NCBI GenBank assembly: GCA_964522975.1
Contig: CAZFXK010000120.1
Location: forward strand, 1 to 6,774
Length of the DNA: 6,774 bases
DNA from: Bacteroides_E sp964522975
Lineage (GTDB): Bacteria; Bacteroidota; Bacteroidia; Bacteroidales; Bacteroidaceae
Direction: 5' to 3'
Positions 1-6,072 of the stretch are shown one piece after another. The translations under genes and the position numbers were made by a program. Below the pieces are notes generated by a model that was given only the letters and a program-made list of their open reading frames with translations, made no database searches and was not told where the DNA came from. Numbering within the stretch: the stretch's first letter is position 1; each line of letters starts with the position of its first letter.

Positions 1-40
1 AAGAAATCATCCGCAAGTTTTGTCTAAAAACTCTGATTTA

Positions 41-820
41 TCATAACTCTTTTAACTCAATATCTTCATCTTGGAAATCTTTCCTACGCAACACAAAACT
101 ATTACTTAAGTATTTCTCCCGCACTATTTTATTTTCAGCAAGCTCCTCAGGAGTCCCCTGAAAAAGAATTTTCCCTTCAAATAACAAATAAGCCCTATCG
201 GTAATACTTAACGTTTCTTGCACATTATGGTCTGTTATTAAAATCCCAATATTACGATACTTTAATCGCCATACAATTTGCTGGATATCTTCTACGGCAA
301 TGGGATCGACTCCGGCAAAAGGTTCATCTAACATAATGAATTTAGGATCAATGGCTAAGCAACGAGCGATTTCTGTACGACGTCTCTCACCTCCGGAGAG
401 CTGATTACCTTTATTCTTACGCACTTTATCTAATCGAAACTCTGATATTAAACTCTCCAATTTATCCTTCTGTTCTGCACGAGATTTATCTGTCATCTCT
501 AACACGGAAGCAATATTATCTTCAACGGTCATTTGACGAAACACTGAAGCTTCTTGCGCTAAATATCCAATTCCTTTTCGTGCTCTTTTATAAACAGGAT
601 AATCCGTAATATCTAAATCATCAAGAAATATACGACCATGATTAGGAGTAATTAAACCTACTGTCATATAAAATGAGGTTGTCTTACCTGCTCCATTAGG
701 ACCAAGCAACCCCACAATCTCCCCCTGCTTAACATCAATAGAAACATGGTCTACCACTGTTCGCTTACCGTATCTCTTTACTAAATCTTCGGTGCGCAGC
801 ACCATTTTCTCTTCTCCCAT
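41..820 (-). CDS. lptB: LPS export ABC transporter ATP-binding protein LptB
   Basis: This is the cytoplasmic ATPase of the LptB2FG complex, which extracts lipopolysaccharide from the inner membrane and drives it to the cell surface. The ABC motifs are complete: Walker A GPNGAGKT at residues 40-47, Q-loop glutamine 89 in YLAQEASVF, signature LSGGERRR at 141-148, Walker B FIMLDEP at 161-167 with catalytic Glu166, and the switch histidine 198 in ITDHNV. The LAQEASVFR and FAGVDPIAVEDIQ stretches are typical of LptB rather than of other ABC ATPases. At 259 residues it is somewhat longer than the roughly 240 of E. coli LptB; the extra length is an acidic C-terminal tail. The start is uncertain. ATG at 820 gives MGEEKMVLRT, while an in-frame ATG at 805 gives MVLRTEDL and is preceded by a purine-rich GGGAGAAGAGAAA that could bind the ribosome. 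It is transcribed divergently from mlaE. The function is confident from the motifs and family resemblance. Confidence 0.95.
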   Translation of the reverse strand: MGEEKMVLRTEDLVKRYGKRTVVDHVSIDVKQGEIVGLLGPNGAGKTTSFYMTVGLITPNHGRIFLDDLDITDYPVYKRARKGIGYLAQEASVFRQMTVEDNIASVLEMTDKSRAEQKDKLESLISEFRLDKVRKNKGNQLSGGERRRTEIARCLAIDPKFIMLDEPFAGVDPIAVEDIQQIVWRLKYRNIGILITDHNVQETLSITDRAYLLFEGKILFQGTPEELAENKIVREKYLSNSFVLRRKDFQDEDIELKEL

Positions 821-840
821 CGTATCCCATTATTTTGCAA

Positions 841-848
841 CAAACTTA
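841..848 (-). promoter_or_regulatory. Predicted -7 promoter element of lptB
   Basis: On the minus strand this reads TAAGTTTG, an exact match to the Bacteroidota -7 consensus TAnnTTTG. I see no good TTTG-type -33 element at the usual spacing, only T-rich sequence. Transcription would begin near position 834, giving a leader of about 14 nt to ATG 820 or about 29 nt to ATG 805. The element overlaps the presumed -33 region of the opposing mlaE promoter. Confidence 0.5.
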
Positions 849-877
849 GTAAAATAAGCCGAAAAACCGTACATTTG
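846..877 (+). promoter_or_regulatory. Predicted mlaE-mlaF promoter
   Basis: TACATTTG at 870-877 is an exact match to the Bacteroidota -7 consensus TAnnTTTG on the plus strand. TTAG at 846-849, one mismatch from the -33 consensus TTTG, lies 20 bp upstream, which is a normal spacing. The start site would fall near 884, leaving a short leader of about 17 nt before the mlaE ATG at 901. No Shine-Dalgarno sequence is visible in that leader. Confidence 0.6.
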
Positions 878-900
878 CATCTAAATATATATCCATAAGT

Positions 901-1638
901 ATGAAACAAATAGCCCAGTTTGGTGAGTACCTTATCCTAATGAAGAAGACTTTTGGAAGACCTGAGCGCTTTCGAATGTTTTTTAAGCAATATACCAAAG
1001 AGCTTGAAAAGTTAGGTGTAGACTCCATAGGTATAGTCCTACTTATCTCTTTCTTTATTGGTGCTGTAATCACCGTACAGATTAAAGTCAATATTGAAAG
1101 TGCATGGATGCCTCGCTGGACTGTAGGATATGTAACAAGAGAAATTTTACTACTTGAATTCTCTTCTGCCATCATGTGTCTGATATTAGCGGGTAAAGTA
1201 GGCTCTAACATTGCCTCTGAGTTAGGAACAATGCGCGTTACACAACAGGTGGACGCATTGGAAATAATGGGGGTTAATTCAGCCAATTATCTCATTCTTC
1301 CAAAAATATTATCTATGGTTACAATGATTCCCGTCTTAGTTACTTTCAGCATATTTGCTGGGATCATAGGTGCCTTTGCCACAACCTGGTTTGGGGGAAT
1401 AATGTCTGCCAACGACCTAGAGTATGGTTTACAATATGCTTTTGTAGAACGATTTGTGTGGGTATCTTATATCAAATCATTTTTCTTTGCCTTTATTATA
1501 GCAAGCGTATCAGCTTATTTTGGGTATTCTGTAAAAGGAGGATCTATTGCTGTAGGAAAAGCTTCTACTAATGCTGTGGTATCTAGCAGCGTATTAATCC
1601 TATTTTCTGATCTTATACTTAACCTCCTACTAGCATGA
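901..1638 (+). CDS. mlaE: MlaE-family ABC transporter permease (MCE lipid transport)
   Basis: This is an inner-membrane permease of the MlaE/DUF140 family, which works with an MlaF ATPase and an MCE-domain protein to move phospholipids between the inner and outer membranes. The 245 residues begin with an amphipathic segment rich in Lys, Arg and Phe. Hydrophobic membrane segments follow at about 43-62, 84-98, 138-165, 192-210 and 226-245. The family hallmark lies at 98-126, beginning AGKVGSNIASELGTMRVTQQ and continuing with VDALEIMGV; this is the coupling region that contacts the ATPase. GGSIAVGKAST near the C-terminus is also conserved. The length is normal for the family. The ATG at 901 is the first in frame and lies just after the predicted promoter. 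The stop codon overlaps the mlaF start (ATGA), so the two are probably translationally coupled. The substrate in this organism is inferred, not shown. No MCE gene (mlaD) is present nearby. Confidence 0.93.
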   Translation: MKQIAQFGEYLILMKKTFGRPERFRMFFKQYTKELEKLGVDSIGIVLLISFFIGAVITVQIKVNIESAWMPRWTVGYVTREILLLEFSSAIMCLILAGKVGSNIASELGTMRVTQQVDALEIMGVNSANYLILPKILSMVTMIPVLVTFSIFAGIIGAFATTWFGGIMSANDLEYGLQYAFVERFVWVSYIKSFFFAFIIASVSAYFGYSVKGGSIAVGKASTNAVVSSSVLILFSDLILNLLLA

Positions 1639-2408
1639 TTGAACTTAAAAATATTTGTAAGTCTTTTGATGGACAAATGGTATTGAAAGATATTAATGCC
1701 ACCTTTGAAAAAGGCAAGACCAACCTCATTATTGGTCAAAGTGGATCCGGAAAAACAGTACTGATAAAGTGTATCGTAGGACTTCTTACTCCGGATGAAG
1801 GGGAGGTTTTCTATGATGGAAGAAATTTCCTGACGATGAATAAACAAAAAGTAAAAGATTTGCGTCGTGAAATGGGTATGATCTTTCAAAGTGGAGCTCT
1901 TTTTGATTCACTTAGCGTATTGGATAATGTGATGTTCCCCTTAGATATGTTCAGTCATGAGACTTATAACGAAAGAGTGAAGCGGGCGATGTTCTGTTTA
2001 GAACGCGTAAATTTAGCTGATGCAAAAGATAAATATCCGGCTGAAATCAGTGGAGGTATGCAAAAAAGAGTGTCTATTGCTCGAGCCATTGCATTGAATC
2101 CACAATATCTATTCTGTGACGAGCCAAACTCCGGCCTTGACCCTCAAACAGCTCTGGTTATTGATGCTTTAATTCAAGATATCACTAAAGAGTTTAATAT
2201 TACAACAATCATCAACACCCACGACATGAATTCTGTTATGGCTATTGGAGAGAAAATTATCTATATTCACGAAGGGATTAAAGAGTGGGAAGGGGATAAA
2301 GAAACAATATTAACAGCACAGAATAAGAAGCTAAACAATTTCGTCTTTGCATCGGACTTATTCAAAAAAGTTAAGGACATAGAGGTAAATAGCCAAAGCT
2401 CAAAATAA
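1635..2408 (+). CDS. mlaF: MlaF-family ABC transporter ATP-binding protein
   Basis: This is the ATPase partner of the preceding MlaE permease, acting on the cytoplasmic face of the inner membrane to power MCE-type lipid transport. Over 257 residues all ABC motifs are present: Walker A GQSGSGKT at 34-41, Q-loop Gln85 in MIFQSGALFDSLSV, signature ISGGMQKR at 138-145, Walker B YLFCDEP at 158-164 with Glu163, and switch His196 in NTHDM. The FQSGALFDSL Q-loop and the SGGMQKR signature are characteristic of the MlaF/Ttg2A subfamily. The start ATG lies within the last codons of mlaE (4-bp overlap), which indicates coupled translation and co-transcription. A lysine-rich tail of about 25 residues ends the protein. 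The gene is followed after its stop codon by a strong hairpin that probably ends the transcript. The order is E then F, the reverse of E. coli mlaFE. Confidence 0.94.
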   Translation: MIELKNICKSFDGQMVLKDINATFEKGKTNLIIGQSGSGKTVLIKCIVGLLTPDEGEVFYDGRNFLTMNKQKVKDLRREMGMIFQSGALFDSLSVLDNVMFPLDMFSHETYNERVKRAMFCLERVNLADAKDKYPAEISGGMQKRVSIARAIALNPQYLFCDEPNSGLDPQTALVIDALIQDITKEFNITTIINTHDMNSVMAIGEKIIYIHEGIKEWEGDKETILTAQNKKLNNFVFASDLFKKVKDIEVNSQSSK

Positions 2409-2443
2409 AAAATCCTACTTATTAAATTATAAATAGGATTTTT
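2408..2443. terminator. Bidirectional intrinsic terminator between mlaF and der
   Basis: A perfect 10-bp inverted repeat, AAAAATCCTA at 2408-2417 and TAGGATTTTT at 2434-2443, encloses 16 bases. After one mismatch, four more inner pairs can form, leaving a 6-base loop. The A- and T-tracts flank the hairpin symmetrically, so RNA from either strand ends in a U-tract: GGAUUUUU for mlaF, and GGAUUUUUUAUUUU for der. It begins at the mlaF stop codon and lies 25 bp beyond the der stop, exactly where two convergent transcripts need to end. The GC content of the stem is low, so efficiency may be moderate. Confidence 0.8.
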
Positions 2444-2468
2444 ACTGATTCTTTTATATATCTTCTAC

Positions 2469-3782
2469 TTATTTCTTACGAATAAATATATTTATTGGAG
2501 TACCCGTTAAAGACCATTTCTTTCTCATTTTATTTTCTAAGAACCGCTTATATGGATCTTTTATGTACTGAGGTAAATTTGCGAAGAAAACAAAAGAAGG
2601 GATGCGCGTATTAGGCAACTGGGTAATATATTTAATCTTAATGTATTTCCCTTTTGTTGAAGGAGGAGGATAAGCCTCAATAAAGGGCAACAATTCATTA
2701 TTCAACTCTGACGTTGGAATTCTCAAATTCTTGTTATGGTACACTTTATTAGCTTCTTCTAAGATACGCATTATACGTTGCTTAGTCAAAGCTGAGGAAA
2801 AAATGATGGGGAAATCTACAAAAGGAGAAAAACGATGACGTATTGCGTCTTCATATGTTTTTATCACATCAAGTGATTTATCTTCAATTAAATCCCACTT
2901 ATTTACAACAACGACTAATCCTTTTGCATTCTTTTGAATAAGGGAAAAAATATTCAAATCCTGTCCTTCAATGCCTTTAGTGGCATCCAACATAAGGATA
3001 CAGACATCAGAATTTTCAATGGAACGAATAGAACGAACCACGGAGTAATACTCTAAATCTTCACGAACTTTTGTTCTTCTTCGAATACCTGCTGTATCAA
3101 CTAAATAAAAATCAAATCCAAATTTATCATACTTAGTATAAATTGAATCTCTCGTTGTTCCAGCTATTTCAGTTACTATATTCCGATCTTCACCAATAAA
3201 AGCATTGATTAAAGAAGATTTACCCACATTAGGACGACCCACTATGGCAATTCTAGGAGTATCATCATCTAAGAGTTCTAATTTTTCTTTTTTGAACTGA
3301 CTTACTAAATGATCTAATAATTCACCTGATCCACTACCTGATGTAGCAGAAATACAGTAAGGATCACCTAAACCAAGCTTATAGAATTCAGCAGCATTAT
3401 ACTGCAAATCATGATTGTCAGTTTTATTCGCCACAACAATAACCGGCTTTTTAGTCCTTCTTAAAATTCCCGCTACTTCAGAATCTAAATCAGTTATTCC
3501 ACTTTTTACATCTACTAAAAAAAGAATTACATCCGCTTCATCTACTGCCACTAGGACTTGTTTTCTAATCTCATCTTCAAAAATATCATCCGAATGAACA
3601 ACCCATCCTCCTGTATCAACGACAGAGAATTCATTATCCAACCATTCAACCTTTCCATACTGGCGATCACGAGTAGTACCCGCTGTATCATCTACTATGG
3701 CACGGCGTGTTTTAGTCAGTCGATTAAAGAGTGTTGATTTTCCCACATTAGGACGACCTACTATAGCTACTAAATTTCCCAT
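2469..3782 (-). CDS. der: Ribosome biogenesis GTPase Der (EngA)
   Basis: Der is an essential tandem GTPase needed for late maturation of the 50S ribosomal subunit. Both G domains are intact in the 437-residue protein. Domain 1 has P-loop GRPNVGKS at 9-16, the G2 threonine in DDTAGTTRDR near 31-40, G3 DTGG at 56-59 and G4 NKTD at 119-122. Domain 2 has GRPNVGKS at 182-189, GTTRDS near 208-213, DTAG at 229-232 and NKWD at 294-297. A KH-like C-terminal domain occupies about 350-437 and ends with the typical KKWSLTGTPINIFIRKK. The duplicated P-loop and the length identify Der rather than Era or a single-domain GTPase. ATG 3782 is directly followed by the P-loop strand, so no longer start is needed. 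The gene is last in the minus-strand series, 41 bp after era, and ends just before the bidirectional terminator. Co-transcription with era is likely. Confidence 0.97.
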   Translation of the reverse strand: MGNLVAIVGRPNVGKSTLFNRLTKTRRAIVDDTAGTTRDRQYGKVEWLDNEFSVVDTGGWVVHSDDIFEDEIRKQVLVAVDEADVILFLVDVKSGITDLDSEVAGILRRTKKPVIVVANKTDNHDLQYNAAEFYKLGLGDPYCISATSGSGSGELLDHLVSQFKKEKLELLDDDTPRIAIVGRPNVGKSSLINAFIGEDRNIVTEIAGTTRDSIYTKYDKFGFDFYLVDTAGIRRRTKVREDLEYYSVVRSIRSIENSDVCILMLDATKGIEGQDLNIFSLIQKNAKGLVVVVNKWDLIEDKSLDVIKTYEDAIRHRFSPFVDFPIIFSSALTKQRIMRILEEANKVYHNKNLRIPTSELNNELLPFIEAYPPPSTKGKYIKIKYITQLPNTRIPSFVFFANLPQYIKDPYKRFLENKMRKKWSLTGTPINIFIRKK

Positions 3783-3796
3783 GGCACTATCTTTAT

Positions 3797-3814
3797 AACA
3801 ATATCACTATTGTT
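3797..3814 (-). other. Short hairpin with GUGA tetraloop between era and der
   Basis: A perfect 7-bp inverted repeat, AACAATA and TATTGTT, surrounds TCAC on the plus strand. In the era-der transcript the loop would read GUGA, a member of the stable GNRA tetraloop class. There is no U-tract after it, so it is not a normal terminator. It lies 9 nt after the era stop and 14 nt before the der start codon. It could influence RNA stability or der translation. The stem is AU-rich and may be fortuitous. Confidence 0.4.
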
Positions 3815-3823
3815 TAGTTATAA

Positions 3824-4705
3824 TTATTCCGGCTGATAGCCAAAATTACGCAACTCATTACTTGAATTACGCCAATCCTTTTCAACCTTCACTAAAGTTC
3901 TTAAAAAAATCTTTTTATCGAAAAACCGCTCTAATGATTTGCGAGCTTCAGTTGCGACTTTCTTTAGAGCCTTTCCCTCTTTTCCAATAATAATTCCCTT
4001 CTGCGACTCACGCTCCACATAAATGACAGCAGATATATTGATAATCTCAGGATTTTCTTTAAATTCTTCAACAACCACTTCTACCGCATAGGGAATCTCT
4101 TTATCGTAATAAAGCAGAATTTTTTCTCGAATAATTTCAGAGACAAAAAAACGAGCAGGCTTATCTGTCCATTGTTCTTTATCAAAATAAGGAGGGGATT
4201 CCGGTAATAACTTTATTATTCGTTGCATTACATAATCAACATTAAAGTTATTCTGGGCCGATATAGGTAGTATCTCAGCTTTAGGTATGAGCTTCTCCCA
4301 AGCAACAACTAACTCTTCGACTTTATCTTGGCTAGACAAATCTATTTTATTGATCAAAAGTAATACAGGGATACTTAATTCGCTAACTTTCTTAATAAAT
4401 TCACTATTCTTCTCAAAATCCTCTATTACATCTGTCACATAAAGCAATATGTCTGCATCCACTAAAGCTGAAAGAGAAAATTTAAGCATTGACTCTTGTA
4501 ATTTATAATTAGGTTTAATAATGCCCGGAGTATCAGAAAAAACTATTTGAGCATCCTCCGTGTTATATATCCCCATTATACGATGCCTTGTTGTCTGCGA
4601 TTTAAAAGTGGCAATAGATACTCTCTCTCCAACCAAGGCATTCATCAATGTAGATTTCCCTACATTAGGATTACCAACTATATTTACAAAACCCGCTTTA
4701 TGCAT
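3824..4705 (-). CDS. era: GTPase Era, 30S subunit assembly factor
   Basis: Era binds the 3' end of 16S rRNA and checks maturation of the 30S ribosomal subunit. The 293-residue protein shows the full GTPase set: P-loop GNPNVGKS at 11-18, G2 region with QTTRHR at 37-42, G3 DTPG at 58-61, G4 NKID at 119-122 and G5 SA at 149-150. The linker RFFVSEIIREKI (185-196) is a family hallmark. The C-terminal KH domain carries GIIIGKEGKALKKV at 237-250, which forms the RNA-binding loop. The length fits E. coli Era (about 300). ATG 4705 gives MHKAGFVNIVG, the expected short lead into the P-loop. It lies 67 bp after fabH and 41 bp before der. An intrinsic terminator ends only 18 nt upstream of the start codon, so era either depends on read-through from fabH or has its own promoter near there. 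Confidence 0.97.
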   Translation of the reverse strand: MHKAGFVNIVGNPNVGKSTLMNALVGERVSIATFKSQTTRHRIMGIYNTEDAQIVFSDTPGIIKPNYKLQESMLKFSLSALVDADILLYVTDVIEDFEKNSEFIKKVSELSIPVLLLINKIDLSSQDKVEELVVAWEKLIPKAEILPISAQNNFNVDYVMQRIIKLLPESPPYFDKEQWTDKPARFFVSEIIREKILLYYDKEIPYAVEVVVEEFKENPEIINISAVIYVERESQKGIIIGKEGKALKKVATEARKSLERFFDKKIFLRTLVKVEKDWRNSSNELRNFGYQPE

Positions 4706-4723
4706 AACTTTTTATATTTAGAT

Positions 4724-4758
4724 AAAAAAACGCACCAAATATTAAATAAGATGCGTCT
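4724..4758 (-). terminator. Intrinsic terminator after fabH, just ahead of era
   Basis: Read on the minus strand, ACGCATC (4756-4750) pairs with GGTGCGT (4736-4730) with one G-U pair. Two further pairs at the base make a 9-bp stem around a 13-nt loop. The 3' arm runs straight into seven T residues (4730-4724), the classic rho-independent layout. The core is GC-rich compared with the surrounding sequence. It starts 14 nt after the fabH stop codon, and its U-tract ends 18 nt before the era ATG. It should end or attenuate the fabH transcript. Confidence 0.75.
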
Positions 4759-4772
4759 CTAATTATCATTCG

Positions 4773-5789
4773 TCATTCTTTTATTGCTGTAGGACTTCCA
4801 TCATATCCCCATTTCAAATAAAGTGCTCCCCAAGTAAAACCTGCACCAAATGCAGTAAAAATCATATTATCACCCTTCTTTAATTTCGCCTCATAATCCC
4901 ACACACATAGTGGTAGAGAAGCTGCACTGGTATTTCCATAATGATCAATATTCACCAACACTTTATCTTCCGGTAATTCCAGACGATTTGCAATAGCAGA
5001 AATAATTCGAAGGTTTGCTTGATGAGGAACTACCCAATCAATATTCTCTTTTGCTAAATTATTCCGTTCAGCAATCTCTGCACAGACATTTGACATATTT
5101 GAAACAGCATATCTAAAGACTGTGCGCCCCTCTTGGTATATGTAATGCAGATGATTCTCCACAGTAAAAGGAGAAGGAGGACATACTGAGCCTCCGGCTT
5201 TAATATGGAGAAAAGGCAATCCTTTTCCATCTGTATGCATTTTAGCATCCAACACCCCATAGTTATCAGTTGTTGGCTCCATTAAAAATGCTGCAGCACC
5301 ATCTCCAAAGATAGGGCAAGTTGCCCGATCTGTATAATCAACAATTGCAGACATTTTATCAGCACCGACAACGATTACTTTCTTATATCGCCCTGAACGA
5401 ATAAATGAAGCCGCTGTTTCCATGGCATATAAAAAACCAGAACAAGCAGCTTGCAAATCATAAGCAAAAGCATTCTTTATGCCATTCTTCTTACAAACAA
5501 TAGATGCAGTAGAAGGGAAAGCATAATCAGGCGTAGATGTTGCTAAAACAAGTAAATCCACATCATCTGGATTTGTACCTGTTTTTTTTAAGAGTTGCTT
5601 TACTGCTTTACGCGCCATATAAGAGGTACCTAATCCTTCTTCATTTAATATACGCCTTTCTTTTACTCCAATACGTGTCATAATCCACTCATCGCTGGTA
5701 TCTACCATTTTTGAGATATCATCATTATTCAACACATAATCAGGAACAAAACCTCCAACACCTGTAACTACTGCATTTATATCACTCAT
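4773..5789 (-). CDS. fabH: 3-oxoacyl-ACP synthase III (FabH)
   Basis: FabH condenses acetyl-CoA, or a branched acyl-CoA primer in many Bacteroidota, with malonyl-ACP to start type II fatty acid synthesis in the cytoplasm. The Cys-His-Asn catalytic triad is intact in the 338-residue thiolase-fold protein: Cys116 in DLQAACSGFLYAM, His256 in VVPHQANLRI and Asn286 in HYGNTSAAS. Other family signatures include TSDEWIMTRIGVKERR (31-46), ATSTPDYAFPSTA (83-95), FGDGAAAFLMEP (161-172) and the C-terminal GAGFTWGALYLKWG (315-328). The residues lining the acyl pocket cannot be judged here, so primer preference is open. Some Bacteroidota genomes carry more than one FabH-like gene; this copy sits in the housekeeping location after rpmF. 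ATG 5789 gives MSDINAVVTGVG, the correct distance to the first strand. The leader holds an A9 run just upstream and a 13-bp hairpin further up; no strong Shine-Dalgarno is adjacent. Confidence 0.96.
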   Translation of the reverse strand: MSDINAVVTGVGGFVPDYVLNNDDISKMVDTSDEWIMTRIGVKERRILNEEGLGTSYMARKAVKQLLKKTGTNPDDVDLLVLATSTPDYAFPSTASIVCKKNGIKNAFAYDLQAACSGFLYAMETAASFIRSGRYKKVIVVGADKMSAIVDYTDRATCPIFGDGAAAFLMEPTTDNYGVLDAKMHTDGKGLPFLHIKAGGSVCPPSPFTVENHLHYIYQEGRTVFRYAVSNMSNVCAEIAERNNLAKENIDWVVPHQANLRIISAIANRLELPEDKVLVNIDHYGNTSAASLPLCVWDYEAKLKKGDNMIFTAFGAGFTWGALYLKWGYDGSPTAIKE

Positions 5790-5814
5790 TAGAATTTTTT
5801 TTTCTGAATAACCC

Positions 5815-5845
5815 TTTCTAATTAAACGTAGAGTCTAATTAGAAA
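5815..5845 (-). repeat. 13-bp inverted repeat / hairpin in the fabH leader
   Basis: Two 13-base arms (5815-5827 and 5833-5845) pair around a 5-base loop. On DNA 12 of 13 positions match; in minus-strand RNA the remaining position is a G-U pair, so the stem is continuous. There is no U-tract on either strand, which argues against a terminator. The arms carry two AATTAG-containing palindromes, TCTAATTAGA and TTTAATTAGA on the minus strand, centred 17 bp apart. The structure begins one base after the predicted -7 element. It would therefore either form the very 5' end of the fabH mRNA or serve as an operator over the start site. I do not recognise a known regulator site. Confidence 0.6.
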
Positions 5846-5846
5846 A

Positions 5847-5854
5847 CAAAAGTA
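5847..5854 (-). promoter_or_regulatory. Predicted -7 promoter element of fabH (possibly also era, der)
   Basis: The minus strand reads TACTTTTG, an exact match to TAnnTTTG. The expected -33 region (about 5875-5878), at the very end of rpmF, has no clear TTTG. GTTTA lies nearer, at a shorter than usual spacing. The start site would be near 5840, inside the first arm of the long hairpin. An internal promoter here would let fabH be expressed apart from the DUF177-rpmF pair. Confidence 0.45.
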
Positions 5855-5874
5855 TCCATAAGAATTATAAACTA

Positions 5875-6060
5875 CTATAATGCCACGTCTTTCTCAACTG
5901 CTATCTGGCCTCTATAGTAGCCACATTCTCCGCATATACGGTGAAAAACATGCCATTCCCCACAGTTAGGACAAACAGCCAACGTAGGAGCTACCGCTTT
6001 ATCATGCGTTCTTCTCTTTCTTGTTCTTGTTTTAGATTGTCTTCTTTTTGGTGTTGCCAT
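5875..6060 (-). CDS. rpmF: 50S ribosomal protein L32 (bL32)
   Basis: L32 is a small structural protein of the large ribosomal subunit. The 61 residues open with the invariant MATPKRRQSKTRTRKRRTHD, a highly basic rRNA-binding extension. A zinc ribbon follows with four cysteines, CPNC (30 and 33) and CGEC (43 and 46), so this is the zinc-binding C+ form rather than a cysteine-free paralogue. The length is typical. The start is set by the conserved N-terminus and is preceded by the A-rich AAAAACAAGAAA. It lies 12 bp after the DUF177 gene with no promoter between them, a pairing that is conserved across many bacterial phyla and implies one transcript. The 85-bp gap to fabH contains a promoter-like element and a hairpin. 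In E. coli, plsX occupies that place. Confidence 0.98.
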   Translation of the reverse strand: MATPKRRQSKTRTRKRRTHDKAVAPTLAVCPNCGEWHVFHRICGECGYYRGQIAVEKDVAL

Positions 6061-6072
6061 TTTCTTGTTTTT

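Noticed and set aside
1..40. Possible edge genes left of lptB: a minus-strand ATG at 10, or a plus-strand frame ending KKSSASFV at a TAA at 25-27
   Set aside because: Only a few codons are visible and both strands allow a reading. lptB is followed by rpoN in E. coli, but nothing here identifies that gene. A 6-bp inverted repeat (AGTTTT/AAAACT) in this stretch is too weak to call a terminator.
846..1286. Minus-strand open frame of 146 codons opposite mlaE
   Set aside because: It lies wholly antisense to a confidently identified permease, has no recognisable motif, and its stop is inside the divergent promoter region. It is a shadow frame.
1515..1889. Minus-strand open frame of 124 codons across the mlaE-mlaF junction
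   Set aside because: It is antisense to two overlapping real genes and shows no family resemblance.
3415..3597. Plus-strand open frame of 60 codons opposite der
   Set aside because: It is antisense to the first G domain of Der; the Ser/Thr-rich product is typical of a shadow frame.
4730..4750. AATATTTG in the loop of the fabH terminator as an era promoter
   Set aside because: It has one mismatch from TAnnTTTG and no -33 element at any reasonable spacing; it is mentioned only as a possibility in the era finding.
4547..4762. Plus-strand open frame of 71 codons opposite the era start and the fabH terminator
   Set aside because: It is antisense to the conserved Era P-loop region and the intergenic hairpin, with no leader signal or motif.
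5054..5260. Minus-strand open frame of 68 codons inside fabH
   Set aside because: It is an alternative reading frame of the intact fabH gene with low-complexity leucine runs and no support of its own.
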